Source: Dermatophagoides farinae
Lineage: Eukaryota; Arthropoda; Arachnida; Sarcoptiformes; Pyroglyphidae
Assembly: GCF_024713945.1 (NCBI RefSeq)
Contig: NC_134679.1
Coordinates: 6,949,001-7,013,000, forward strand
DNA length: 64,000 bases
Direction of reading: 5' to 3'
The notes below the pieces were generated by a model. That model worked only from the letters and a program-made list of their open reading frames with translations, was not told where the DNA came from and did not search any database. Positions within the stretch are counted from its first letter, which is position 1, and the number at the start of each line of letters is the position of its first letter. Below are positions 49,901 to 63,146 of the stretch, piece after piece. Position numbers and translations under genes: made by a program.

Positions 49901-52838
49901 TAATGTAAAGTACAAAAAAGTTCATTTCCTTTTAAATTCACTTTAAAATGCAATAATTTTTATCATTTTTTTGGTTATGTGAGAAAAAGTTTGAATGGTA
50001 AAAATGATTCTGAAAATTACCTTCATCATTGCTATTATTTTCTGATTAACGGCGTGGGGTGTGGTGGTAGTTGTAGTTATTATTTTGATTAAAAATACTT
50101 TAATTTCCCTTTATTCTTTCTTTTCATCTTGCTTTTATTTTCATGGTTGGGGTACGTGAAGACGAGTACGTAAAAAAACTGGTGTCGATTTAAATATGAG
50201 GTTCGTATTGTATGGTTGACGATTTCCTTTTTATTTTCCATCTCATATTTTTGCTTTATTGTTTGCTCTTTCGGTTTAATGATTTCATGGAATAGAATTG
50301 GTATACATTCTGGCTCAGTACTCTGTGGTGTAATTGGACTACAAAAATGGCAATTTGATGTATGGTCAAATGACGTTACATTAGCTAATCATATGGAATC
50401 GGGTGGTTTACCGGGGTAAGTAAAATTTGATTCAATGATGACACCCACACACATATTAAATTTAGAAACTTTGTATTCTATTATTCAACGATAAGATAGA
50501 AGAAGAGAGCAAATCGACCCAGTTTAATATTGGATTGTCAATTGATGATTTTTTCAAATGTTTGCCTAGTCCGTTAAAAACAAAATAACAGAATTTCCTA
50601 CAATAATTAAGCATACATTTCGCGTATGTTTGTGTTCTAAAATCATTTATATCATTAGCTTGATTGAAGAACTAAATTCCGTTCATTTCATATAACCTTT
50701 TCTGCCATGTTGAGCGAATATAAATTTGTGTGCCCACAACGACAAGACAAGACAAAAGACCTTTTTCCACCATAATAATACAATAATGATAATTTACGTT
50801 GATAACACCAAAAACAGACACACAGGCAGACACCTGAGAAAAACCAGATGAACGAAAAAAATGAAATGAGAAAATATCATGGAATCAAAGTTTAAATGAC
50901 TGACTGACTGACTGACTTATATATACAAGAATATCGAAAGAAAAGTTGTTAATGGAAACTTTTTTCTATTACACACAATGATCTCTTTCTGACGATAATA
51001 CTCATGATGATGATGATAATTCCCAAAAGAAAAGCATTTCTTTTCCTTTTTCTTGATTATTTTTGGACAATGTCCAGAAATGTTTTAGATGTAAAAAAAT
51101 ATGCTAGTGTTTTTTTGACTGTTTGTGTGCTTCTTGTGTGAGATAAAAAAAAGTTTTTTCAATCATTTTTTTCCAACATCCATGACACATGTGTATTTGA
51201 TGTATAGCCTTATATATTCAATTAATTTCATTGAAAATTTTTGTATCGCCATAATTTTCTTTGGAAAACACACACAGTCACAGAATTGTATTCTTGTGAA
51301 TTTGGCATGAAAAACGAAAAGAAAAGAAAAAATTCTGTAAATGAATGGTTATTAAAAATTTTTCAAACAAATAAAACAGAATTTTCTTTTCCATGCTCCC
51401 TCTTTATTCCTTGGAAAAAAATGAAAATTTTTCTCTTGCAACATCAACTTTCACATGAATGAATCATCATCATCATCATGATTATTTAAGTGTAACAAGT
51501 TTTTGCATTTCCTTATTCACTATTGTTTTATTCCCATTGAAAAGAATTCACACACACACGTATATGAATGAATGAATATATGATTCTCATCGATTTGCCT
51601 ATGAGGGCGTTTCGATTTTTCAACTTGTCACTTACACACACACACACTGGTTTTACTTTTTTTTCAAAAAAATAAGATGTTCATTTTTTCAAAAAACAAA
51701 ACAAAAAAATTATATTTTCAACTTGAAAAAAGTTTACATTTCATTTAGTTTTTTTTCAATTGCGTTCTAGTTATCCATACTTGGGTAGCATATAATTATC
51801 CGCCCAGAAAAAACGTATTTTATTTATGTGAAACTGATAAACCGGAGAAAGTATTTTGAAAGTAAAGCTCATTTCACTTTGAAATTGACAGTCATCATCA
51901 TCATTATCATCCAAAGTCAAGAAACAAAAAACAGAAATTTCTTGATAAGCGTTGTAAAATTCCAAGTTTTCAAACGAAAAACAAACACAAAAACGCTTAA
52001 GACGTGAAATGAATTTTTTTCCTTCGTCTTACGTATCATGTTTTGAGTAGTGAAAAAATAAAAACAACAATAAACTTTTTAGAAAAACAAAAAAAAACAC
52101 TGCTATATATTTAGCTTTTAGAGAGAACTTAAGTGATATGTCTTTTTTCTTTGCTGCTCCTGAAACCCTGGACGAAAGTCAAATTAAAATGAATGAAACA
52201 AACGAACGACAAAAACATTATTTGAATTAATGAGAATGAATTTTATCCGCAAAAAACCGACGACGACAATTCTTGAAATAGAAAAATGTATTCTTTTCTC
52301 TCGATATCCTTTTTTTTCGTTTTTAATTTGAAAAAAAACAAATTCATTACAGACACATACATTCAATTATTTGATTGGATAAAGTGAACAAAAAAAGTCA
52401 AAATGAAGATGAAATATAATAATATTTTGGTGAAATGAAAAAAAAAACATTCACGGTCATTCATTGAATTGTTCTGTTGTTGTTTTTATTTTATTCGACA
52501 ACCACCACCGTCATCATAATCATCAATGAGCAATAAAAACCGATCAGTGCAAAAATAAAAAAAAAAAACAAAACAAAAAACAAGTATCTTATTCTGGAGA
52601 TGTTTTTTTCCTTTTCTATTCTGCATTCAACTTAATAATCGAAAATCGACAACAACATCGACAAGATAAACATTTGCCCATATACTTGTGTCACACTTTC
52701 AGTTTAACAAGAAAAAAAACAAGAACTACATTACATTATATGTGACAAACAAAATGTCCAAAACAAGAAAATAATCTAAATTTATTACCTTCACCATCAT
52801 CATCATTTTTTCTGGGACTAATTTTTTTTTTATGATCA

Positions 52839-52891
<53 letters not shown>

Positions 52892-55800
52892 CAGTCTGTG
52901 TTTAGCGTGTAAAATGATGTTTATTTTTTTCTATTGTTGTTTTCTAGTATACTATTCATTCTTGTTCGTTTGTTTTTTGTTTTGTGGTTCAAATTCCTTT
53001 AGAATTAAGATGGAAAGTTTACTGTTATACTTTCAGTCATTTCGTTTGGTTTTCCAACATGAAAAAAGCTTAATTGTTTTTTTTTGTTTTACTTATTTGA
53101 TGAAATGAAGAAAATCCATGATGTATTGGTCATTGATTTTTTGGTTGTTCATTTGATTGTCGCGTGATTTGATATTTTTTTTTTAAAATTTCAAATTGAT
53201 TTTGGTTTCTTTTTTCTTTCTTGTTTTTGTTGCTACTTAGACGAGTTCATATATCTGCTCGTACAAAAGATTATCTACAAGGTGAATATGAATTAGAACC
53301 TGGATATGGTGAACAACGTGATTCATATCTACGAGATCATAATATTGAAACATTTATCATTTTACAAGATAAACCAACCAAATGGAATCCGCTCAAGGTA
53401 AATACAATGATGATGATGATTCATACAGTTTTTTCCCAAAATATTCTGCTGAATATTCTGTTGTCTTAGTTGTGTGTGAAAAAATTTTTATTTTATTTAA
53501 CAATTTTTTTTCTCAATACAGGCTGAAGATTCTTATAAAATTTGTAATTCAACGGCAACAAACACAACAGTAGCAGCAGCAAATGTAATTCCTGAATCAA
53601 ATGTTGAAACAACAATATTGACTGAAATCATTGTTAATAACAATGGTGATGATGATGAAGACAATAATAAAATCAACGATGAAAATTGCAAACAAGAAGA
53701 AAACAAGAAGCAAGAAAAACAACAAGAAAATGAAAATCCTGCTGATTCGGTGAAAACGGCAACAACGGCAATAACCAATAACAATTTAGAGGTTGGAAAA
53801 ATTCCAACGACGACGACGTCAATAAATTCACCACCGAAGGCTACAGAATCGGATAATAATAACAATAACAATAATAATGGTGTAAAAAGTGTTGTAAGCA
53901 TTGAAAATCCATTTGAATCAATTTTTGACAATTCACAACAACAACAACATCATCAACAATCAAATCAGGCTAAATCATTTAAAAAGAAACATAAATCATT
54001 TCGAAATCTATTGAAACGTGTGGACCTTATATCATCATCAGCATCATCAATTGTATCGAATGATTTATTATTGTCATCATCGAATGTTGTAATCACGATT
54101 GATGATGCTATAAATAGTGAACAACCACATCAACAGCATTTGAATCAAAAGAATGTTGATAATGATTCATCGATGAAAAATCAATTGATGTCATCATTGA
54201 ATAATAATAATGATGAATCCAATGATTGGTTACCGGAGATTCCATTTCAAAATATAGTCGATTTACGTTATGAAGATGATCCATTTGAACAATTACCTTT
54301 AGTGGCTACTACTGTTGGTGATAAATCCGAATCTGAATCATTGGAATGTAAACATCAATCATTAAATATTGGTGCTAATTGTTTTGGACAACAACAACAG
54401 CAGCAGCAACAGACAGGAAATTCAATAAATCCAACAACGACAACAACATCGACAACTACAACATTTACAACTAGTTCCAGAAGAAAAAGTTCAACATCCA
54501 CTGTAACAGTTTCGGTTCCTTCGTTTCCGACAAAAATTGAATCACAGCAATCGGAAATTAATAATTCTCACAACAACAGCAGTAATTATAAAACTAATTT
54601 ATCCATAAACAATGCTGATGAAAGCATTACAATTGATGATATACATACAAGCGATGTAATTGTTGATGAAAATGATTCAAAAACTAGAAATAATAATTCC
54701 ATAAAAACCACGAAACCAATATCAACCACAACCATAGCAACAGCAACAGCAGCATCCTCCGCCTCAAATCTTCAACAACAACATCAATATTACTCGAAAT
54801 CAATGAACCAAAAATTAATAAAACGACGAAGAGCACTTTCATGGAATGAACAGATTGATAAATATATTGATCAATGTATTGAAATTGAATCGAATAAGAA
54901 ATTATTTCAGGAGAATGTCAATTGGTTTCTACTTAATTTTCGTTCAAACGAATATGAAAATATGGTATGTGTGCGTGTGTGTCTGTGTGTGTTTGCGTGT
55001 GTGCTCAAATGAAATTGATGAACTTATCATTGATTTGATGTATGCGGATAAAGTTCGAAAGAAAGAATGTGTCTGGATCGATTTCGATCGATTCATTTGT
55101 TTTGATATGGAATCTAATTCTTTTTGTTTTCACCATCACCATTTTCGATTTACATACACATATTTGTAGTTTGGTAAAATTCCCTATCTAGTATTTCGTT
55201 CGAATCTATTTTGTTTTTCTGTGATTTGGCTTTTTATGGTCATCATTTCATTGATCATACTACCGCTGTAAGTATTTACATTTTTGATTTTATTATTCTT
55301 TCATTCCTTTATCTATGTATTATTTATCTCATGGGTATTATATATCTGATTCTGATTCTTATTTTTTTCGAAATAAGAAACAAAAAGAAAATACTCATTT
55401 TCAATTCACAATGGTCCCAGATCTAAAGTCGTTTTTTTCATCTTTTCTCTTTTGTTTTGATTATTATCATTTTTTCGTTAAATGAAAATAGATCCTGGTT
55501 CAATTTCATTGTATATTTAGTTATAAGCCTATTATTTATTGGAATTTTCATACTAATATTATTGGCATATGAAGATTTTGTACCAAATATTTTCAGACGT
55601 TTTGCTGAACGTCTAGAAAATGATCCATCTATAAGGAATCTTTTCTGTACAACGCTGATTATTCTATTATTTACAATGTCCATCATTTTCATGGTAAGTT
55701 TTATGGCAGAATTGATTGAATAAAATTCATAAACGAATGAACGATTGAATGATGAAAACTATTTAGATTATTAGGAATTTATAATCAAATTTTGTTGCAT

Positions 55801-58302
55801 TCATTCATTCGCCCACACACATGTAGTTATTCAAATTTTGTATCTTTTTATGTTGTCATCATCATGTTGTTATTGTGTAAAAAAGTTATGAATTATTTAT
55901 ATAAATTGTGTCTGTCGTGTACTATTTATTTTATAATGATTCTTTTTTTGATGCTTACATAATAATAATAATAGATTATTTGTGTTCATAAAAATCAAAT
56001 TATTATACATCATGGATATCATCATGGACAAATGTCAAATAATGAAACATTGATGAATCATCATCATCATCATCATCATAATCATCATCATCCTCATCAA
56101 CAACAACACCAACAATTTGATTCAAAATCAACGATTCGATCATCATCATCATTGAATGAAATATTGATTCCCGAATTGGACTTTAATAAAATGTTTTTAT
56201 CAATTCAAAGTGATAAAAATAATCAATCGATAATCAAACAACAACATTATGACATGTTTGATAATTCGCAGGTTGGTTTCATATTCGTAAATATTGACAT
56301 ATCATAAACACTTATAGAACTTGAAAATTAGAAAATTTCCCATTATTATTAATTGATTGGTTTTGGTCAATATTACAACATCTGATGTACTTGACCTATT
56401 ACGATAATGATCATTGTACCAATGATGTACTAAAATTGACTATTAATAATTATGTTTGATTTATTTATTTTCTTTCCAGTATTTTGTATTTTTATGGATG
56501 TTAACAATGGTATCGACGACAACATTTCTAAAATTACCTTATATCATTAAATTCACGACCTTATCATCGATGACATTGATTTATATAATAATTGTCAAAT
56601 TTGTATTTATCGTCGTATTTTCTCGTCAACAAAGCTGTTCAATCAGTCTGTTCACCCATGGGTAAGTAATCCATGATGGTATGAAATTCAGGAAATGAAA
56701 AACCAATCTTTTTCTGTTTTTTTTTTCAAATTTTCAACAACAGTGAAATGTGTATGAAATTGGAAACAAAAGTTTTCATCGTTTTAACTCTTTGTTTCTT
56801 TTTGGTCATTCATCATTGCCGTTTGGTAAGTGTTGTCGACAATAATGAAAAAAATTATAAAGTTTGATTTTAATAAAATTCATTCACTTAGATTGAACGA
56901 ACTTCTAGATTGGATTTCCTTTGGAAAAAACAGGCAAAACGTCAATTACAGGATATGCGAGAGATACGTCATTATAATGCACAATTATTGAAAAATATAT
57001 TACCCGATCATGTTGCCAATTATTTTCTTTCTGCACAAGATCGTCCACAAGAGGTATATATAGAATAGCAACATTCTCTGGTTTCATAATTCTGATTTTT
57101 TTCTCGTTGAAAACTTTTCTGCTTTGTGATGTTAGCAACTTTATGCACAATCATATGCTTGCTGTGGTGTGCTGTTTGCATCCATACCAAATTTTGATAA
57201 TTTTTATTCCGAAGATATTAACAATGGTGTTGAATGTATACGTTTATTGAATGAAATTATCTTTGATTTTGATCAGGTTTGTTGCCGTTTCCATGTCATT
57301 CATTTGTTTTATTTATTTATTTTTTTTTTGTCATTTCAGTTACTCGAAGATGAACGATTTCGTTGTATTGAAAAAATTAAAACAATTAGTAGCACTTATA
57401 TGGCAGCATCGGGATTAAATCCACGTGATCAAGGCAAAACTGTTGGTTATCTATTGGATTCATTAGTCGATTTTGCCCTATCAATGATGGATGCCTTACA
57501 AGATGTGAATAAACATTCATTTAATAATTTTAAAATGAGAATCGGTATTAGTAGTGGACCATTAGTCGGTGGTGTTATTGGTGCTAAAAAACCTGTCTAT
57601 GATATCTGGGGTAACACGGTGAATGAAGCAAGTCGTATGGATTCAACTGGATCATTGGATAAAATACAGGTGCCAAAATATACTGCAGATATCCTGAAAG
57701 GTGAAGGCTATCACTTGGATTATCGTGGCTTGATCCAGGTGAAAGGAAAAGGACAAATGGAAACATTTTGGGTTATGGGAAAAATGACACGTGAATCATC
57801 ATTGAATAAATCTCAATATGGTGCTAAAAAATCAATGGCTGAAGTAATTGGCGGTATGGTTGAAGTTCGTCGTAAACAAGCACTTGGATCAAGTCTTAGT
57901 GTACCATCATCATCATCATCATCGGGTCGTAGTCCACGACGTGGTGGTGGAAAACCATTACCGGCAACAACAACAACAATCTCACCATTCGATATCACTG
58001 ATATTGAACAGAATGACGTTGCGGGAAAAGAAACGATAAAATCCGATCAATCATCACCTGTGGCTTCTGAAAGTTCTTCTCGATTGAAAAAACAAGGAAA
58101 AATGTCTGCTAGTTTTCGTTTTCGTAAATCACCAACACCTAGCACACATCAACCATTACATCGTATGATGTCTGAAATATCACGTGTTGGCCGTAGCCGT
58201 TCATTTTATCAACGTAATAATAATTCTAATGATAATTCTAATAAAAATTCCAATCCAACAAGTCCAAAATCAAAAGAATCGAATGATGAGTTCAGAAATT
58301 AG
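43933..58302 (+). CDS. Transmembrane (class III) adenylyl cyclase
   Basis: Makes cAMP from ATP at the plasma membrane, normally under G-protein control. Twenty proposed exons: 43933-43978, 44188-44628, 44679-44834, 45097-45417, 45508-45920, 46002-46147, 47617-47728, 48790-48917, 50162-50200, 50296-50415, 53241-53397, 53522-54964, 55170-55267, 55492-55693, 55975-56271, 56480-56661, 56744-56825, 56892-57053, 57136-57276, 57340-58302. Phases agree throughout; 1882 aa. C1 has both metal aspartates (ILFADIQGF Asp513, LLGDCYYC Asp557). C2 (from about 1516) has Lys1576 in EKIKTI, Asp1650 in YDIWGN, Asn1657 and Arg1661 in NEASR, so the catalytic pair looks complete. Both six-helix membrane blocks are present. 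Low-complexity expansions: a 200-residue Asn/His loop after helix 1, a 480-residue C1b (exon at 53522), a His-rich loop at 55975-56271, and a Ser-rich tail. Subtype not assigned. The 50-nt intron 44629-44678 is the weakest junction. Confidence 0.9.
50898..50916. repeat. (GACT)n short tandem repeat in a cyclase intron
   Basis: Nearly five GACT units in the same 2.8 kb cyclase intron. Confidence 0.8.
52839..52891. repeat. Compound (TC)n(TG)n microsatellite in a cyclase intron
   Basis: A long, slightly interrupted TC run changes into TG at about 52877. It lies in the 2.8 kb intron between the exons at 50296-50415 and 53241-53397. Confidence 0.85.
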
Positions 58303-58853
58303 TTAGAAATTTTATTTTTTTTTTTCGAAAATTTCCATCATCTGTGATATATTACACATGAAGCGCATGTATTTGATAAACAAAATCAGATTGCAATCAT
58401 CATCGGTCATATATTTGATTATCAATCAATCAATTAATCGATTTCAATTTTTGCAATTGTGTCAAAATTTTAATTTTGTTTTTCTCTATCTCTCTGTTTG
58501 TTACTGTGATCATGTCCTCAAAATCCATCTATCCAACACATCCATCTAGAATTTTAATTTGTTGATTAAATAAATCTGTAACCATGTTTTTTCTTCAATC
58601 CCTTTTCTCTTCTCTGTGTTATTGTTTTTTGTTTTTGATGCTGATAAGTTTGACAATTTTGTAATGATGATAATTATGATAAGAAGTACTTGTTGTTCAT
58701 TGTCATTGTGTGCATTTGTTGGATGCAATGCAATCACGGATCTATCTGATACAATGATATGATAATCAATCAATCAAATTGAAAGATCTAAATATTAATA
58801 ATTTTTTTTATTTCTTATTTAATCTAATTACGATTTATAGTTATTTTTTTCAC
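58303..58853. other. Intergenic: cyclase 3' flank
   Basis: No gene seen. AT-rich; it should hold the adenylyl cyclase 3' UTR. Confidence 0.5.
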
Positions 58854-58865
58854 TATATATAAATA
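58854..58865 (+). promoter_or_regulatory. TATA-box candidate of the chitin-deacetylase-like gene
   Basis: TATATATAAATA lies 97 bp upstream of the start codon at 58962. In this AT-rich genome the match alone is weak; the position is what supports it. Confidence 0.4.
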
Positions 58866-58961
58866 AATTGACCCGATAATAAATTGATCGGTATTTTCAT
58901 TTTTGGATCATATTGTTTGCTTTGTAAGTTGATTTAATCGAATTTTGAAAAAAAAAGAAAA

Positions 58962-60630
58962 ATGAAATTGTTTGCCATTTTCGTGGTCAACCTAATTCTC
59001 ATCAGTTCGTCAGGTTTGTATGATGATTGTTGATTTAATTTATGTTTAATGATTATGAATGGATATTTGTATGTTATCTAGTTCTGGCCGGACCTATCGA
59101 TGTCACGGAAACAGAAGAAACATATCCAACAACCGTAACTGAAGAACCTTCAACTATGACAACAATCGTAGAAACAACAACCGAAGAAATGAAAACAACA
59201 CGAACACCATATCATTCTTCATTCAAAAATACGGATTGTAATTTTACAGCATGCGTTGCACCAGATTGTCAATGTTTACAGGATCTGCCACCGAATGGAA
59301 TGAATATCGATGATATACCACAATTTGTAATTGTCACATTTGATGGTGCTGTTACTGTAACAAATTTCCCTTATTATCAAACATTGTTTGATTTCAAAAA
59401 TCCCAACAATTGTCCAATAGAAGCTACATATTTTGTATCACATGTAGATAGTAATTATAAATTGGTACATGAACTTTATCGTCGTGGCAATGAAATTGGT
59501 GTACATTCAATCAGGTTTGAAACAAACGAACTTGTGATGTGTGATTCTAATATATAATTTTTCTATTTTCTTTTTATAGTAAAGCCAAAAATAATAATCA
59601 AGAATTTTGGAAATATCTAGATTATGAAGGATGGCGACAAGAAATGGGTGGACAACGACAAATTCTTTCGAAATATTCAGAAATTCCTATCGGAAAAATT
59701 CGTGGTGTACGAGCTCCGAATCTTCAGACAGCCGGAAATGTTACATTCACTGTAAGTAAATGATAATTGATTGATTGTTGAAATATTGAAGAAACGACTA
59801 CGACAATTAAATTATTCAAATTTTTTCCTTTCAAAAGGCTTTTGTCGATGAAAACTTTGAATATGATTGTTCGAATCCATCACGTCGTGGTATTAATTCG
59901 CCGTTTTTCCCATATACATTTGATTATGGCTTTCAACGTGAAAATGATTGTCAAGTACAACCATGTTTGAAAAAAGGAGAAAATTACCCGGGATTCTGGG
60001 ATGTACCAATGAATGATTGGGATGTCGAATATGAAGTACAAGGAGGTAGGTATTTCGTCTCGTATATATATAACGTATTCTTATTCACTTTTTCCCTTTT
60101 TTTCCTTTCTTCCCTCCATCATAGTAAAAGTTCATCGTGAATGTGCTATGGCTTCTGCATGTATTATGTTCAATAAAGATGGTAGTGTTATCTATCACCC
60201 AACTGCTGATGAAATATATGATTTGTTTGAATATAATTTCAATCACTATTATAATGGTAATCGTGCACCATTTCCATTATTTCTAAGCGAAGAATGGATG
60301 CATGATGAAGCCAAACGTAATGCATTACAACGTTTTATCCAGGATAAATTAGAAAAACATGATGTATTTTTCGTATCGATTGATGAAGTATTACAATGGA
60401 TGCAATCACCAACCAATGTGCATGAATATATTGAAAAAACTAAACAATGTAAACCAATTGTCAAAACAAAATGTGGCCTGAAAGATGGTGAAATTATCAA
60501 TGATATTTCGCAATTTAAACGAAAATGTGATTATGAAAAAATCGATGAATTGAATGGACAAAGCAAACGTATGGTTATCTGTGACGATTTACATTGCCCC
60601 GAACATTATCCATGGCTAAATCGTTTGTAA
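58962..60630 (+). CDS. Secreted chitin-deacetylase-like protein (CE4 fold) with altered metal site
   Basis: Five exons: 58962-59013, 59082-59514, 59580-59751, 59838-60045, 60125-60630; introns 67-86 nt; 456 aa. A signal peptide (1-20) is followed by a Thr/Glu-rich stretch that is probably O-glycosylated (25-60), a Cys cluster (C70, C75, C80, C82) and a polysaccharide deacetylase domain. Family landmarks are present: ATYFVSH, the RRGNEIGVHSI motif, GVRAPNL, WDVPMNDW, and the C-terminal NRAPFPLFLSEEWM. Known active CE4 enzymes have TFDDA, HSxTH and RAPY. Here they read TFDGA (Gly106 instead of the metal Asp), HSISK (His159 kept, Lys163 instead of the second His) and RAPN (Asn209). Activity is therefore doubtful; a chitin-binding or cuticle/peritrophic structural role is possible. 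No separate chitin-binding or LDL-receptor domain was recognised. Confidence 0.88.
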
Positions 60631-61226
60631 TAACAATCGTTATTTTTTGAAATGTCAATGTCACATGGAATATTCCGAAGAAATTGGTTCATTAATCATC
60701 ATAAAACTTAGTTATTGCAAAAAAACAGATTTGCACAAAAAAGTTTGAAATTTTTGTACTTTTTCCCCTCTTGTTTTGTTTTCGTTCAATAAAGCACAGA
60801 ATCAAACCGACCCCTCCACCACCAGCACCACCGCACAGAATAAAATTAAAATTAAAATATGAATTATTACACTGCATTACTTGATTCATTGATTCATTTA
60901 TATTATTTTTAGATGATGATATTTGGTTATATTTGTTTTTTTGAATCATTGTGTCATCACATGATCAATATTAATGATTATTCATGATATTGTGTAGTCA
61001 ATATCGCGAATCTATCTATATCGGTTTGAAAATAAAACTCAACAAATGAAAAAGATGAAATTATCGATATATAAATCCACAATGAAATTAAGAATAATGT
61101 TCCCTGCAAAAAAAAGAAGAAAAACCTAGAGAGATTTTGATTGTTTTTTTTTGTGTGTGTGTGTCTGTACAAATGTACTTTTTTTCCATTCTTTGAAATG
61201 TCTTTGCAGATGAGCATTTTCGGTGG
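60631..61226. other. Intergenic region CDA-like / microexon gene
   Basis: No gene seen. AT-rich, with an AATAAA-type signal (near 60789) that could end the deacetylase-like transcript, and a pyrimidine/purine CCACCACCAGCACCACC patch near 60817. Confidence 0.5.
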
Positions 61227-61235
61227 TATAAAAAG
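61227..61235 (+). promoter_or_regulatory. TATA-box candidate of the microexon gene
   Basis: GG-TATAAAAAG-CCC, a strong consensus TATA box in a locally GC-containing setting, sits 126 bp upstream of the ATG at 61353. This leaves room for a start site near 61260 and a 5' UTR of about 90 nt. Confidence 0.6.
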
Positions 61236-61352
61236 CCCATATGAAAAGTGTACATTTCAACCAAATGTGTGTTTGTGTGTGTTTAAAAATAAATCAGAAA
61301 ATTTTTTTTATAAGTCAACAACATAAAATTTCTTTTTGGCTGAAAAATAAAT

Positions 61353-62352
61353 ATGGCATATTTGAATATACGTGAACCGATGACTCTAAAATCATCTAAA
61401 TCATCATTTTATTTAATGATGATAATCGGATTGGCTTTATTAAACACACAGTCATCATATCATGCAAATGCCATTCCATTATCATCATCATCACCATTAC
61501 AACAAGAATTAGATCAACAACAGCAAACTCAACAGCCATCTGATTCAAATGAATTACAACTTGCAAGATTATTATTTAAACGAGGTGTAAGTTTTTATTT
61601 CATTTTTAATTATGAAATTCATGAATTTTTTTGAAATAATTTATTTCCATCTAAATATCGTCAATTATGCAGAACAATTTAGGACGAAAGGTATGTTGTC
61701 CTATTTAGTAAATGGTTTTCAGATATTATTAATCAGAAATTTTTTCCAATTTGACCCAATCGATTAACAGTTGGTATGTATTTTTTAAATTTTGTAATTA
61801 ACCTTGAATAAAATGTTTTTGTTTTGTTTTGAAACAAATAAAATTACCAACAAATCATCAATCAGATGTGTCAGGTAATTTCCGATGCTTTTCTGGATTA
61901 ATTGTGTGATTAATTTTTTTTCCAACTTTTCATCTCATTTTTTTTATCAACACAAATAGATTGATCATAGGGTAAGTGTTGATCGATATGAAAATTGATT
62001 TTGCATTCTGTTTTCTTAATTTATTTTTTCCTGTTTGAAAAATATAATAGAATTGCCGTTCGGTAAGTTGAATCGATTTCCTTTTTAATCAAATGTTTTT
62101 CACTAGAAAAAATTGAATCAATCCATCCTGATGATAGTTTAATGAAGCTAAACGAATGAACTCAATGACGACGGACAAACGAATTCTACAGAATTTGTTA
62201 CAGAATTTGGCCGATCTATTTGAAAGAGTAATGTTTTTTTCAGATTCAATAATAATTAAGTATAGTCATCATCATTGATGGTTTTTCTTCATTTCCTCCA
62301 CCCACAGAATCCTGACTGGATGTCATCATTATCGTCGATGAAAAGAAAATGA
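61353..62352 (+). CDS. Putative secreted peptide precursor assembled from tandem microexons
   Basis: Eight proposed exons, all phase 0: 61353-61586, 61673-61690 (18 nt), 61771-61773 (3 nt), 61865-61873 (9 nt), 61960-61971 (12 nt), 62051-62062 (12 nt), 62138-62227, 62308-62352. Each microexon is bounded by AG before and GTAAG/GTATG/GTAAT after; the introns are evenly sized (75-91 nt). The joined frame has no stop until the end and gives 140 aa. The N-terminus is a signal peptide (FYLMMIIGLALLN, probable cut after HANA), then a Ser/Gln-rich spacer, then dibasic LLFKR. The microexons encode NNLGRK-L-MCQ-IDHR-NCRS, containing a C-x6-C loop, and the last exons add AKR, DKR and SMKR sites. This is the architecture of a neuropeptide or hormone precursor, but no known family was recognised. 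The 3-nt exon is the least certain element. Confidence 0.6.
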
Positions 62353-63146
62353 ATTTAGTTAGATCGATAAATCGATTCCGAATGGCTGATTCAATTCATT
62401 CTTTGTTATTAGTTGTTGTTCATCTCATCATCATCATTATCATCATCACCACCACCACCACCACCATTAATATTTCAACTTCATTTTATTACAATTTGAA
62501 TCAATTTAGTTAGTTAGTTTGTTTGTTTGTTTGTTGATCATGTGTTAGATTAACGATTATGATTATTCCGAAAACAATTCCAATACAACGAACACATTAC
62601 TGCTATGTTGATGATAAACGAAAATTATATTTTCCAAAATTTTGAAACACACTTCTCACATTGGGACATCTACCGATGAATATTTAAACTAATGATAATA
62701 TTTATGCATAACGTTTGTTATGAACAGTTAGTAGTAGCGTTGTTTTTTTTGAATCACGTGACATTGTCAATGTCAACATTATTTGATTTTTTGTTTTTTA
62801 AAATTTGAAAATAAAATAAAATTTTTGTTTGCCAAACGAAATGATTATTAAATATTTAAGATTTGGGGTTGCTTATGGAAAGAGAAAAATCGAATAAAAA
62901 TTGATTAGAAATTTTATCATCATCATCATCATTGGTAATCAAATTTTCATCGATTTTTTTTCTTTTTTGTTGGCCTTGATGATTCGTACACTTCATTTCA
63001 ATTATTATCTCCTTTAAATTGTTGTTGCACGTATCGATTGTAGTGTTATCAATTTGTTTTTTTTTTTTTTGCAATATTCATTCGTTGTTTTTTCCTTGTT
63101 TGTTTTTATCTAATCAATTCTTAGAATAGAAAATCTTGAAAATAAA
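62353..63146. other. Intergenic region microexon gene / NAPRT
   Basis: No gene seen. Contains a CAT/CAC trinucleotide-rich stretch at 62429-62466 and GTTT repeats at 62517-62534, with T tracts. Confidence 0.5.

Noticed and set aside
53533-53931. 132-codon minus-strand frame opposite cyclase exon 53522-54964
   Set aside because: Antisense shadow of the Asn/Asp/Gln-rich C1b region; Leu, Val and Ser runs are reverse reads of CAA, AAC and GAT repeats.
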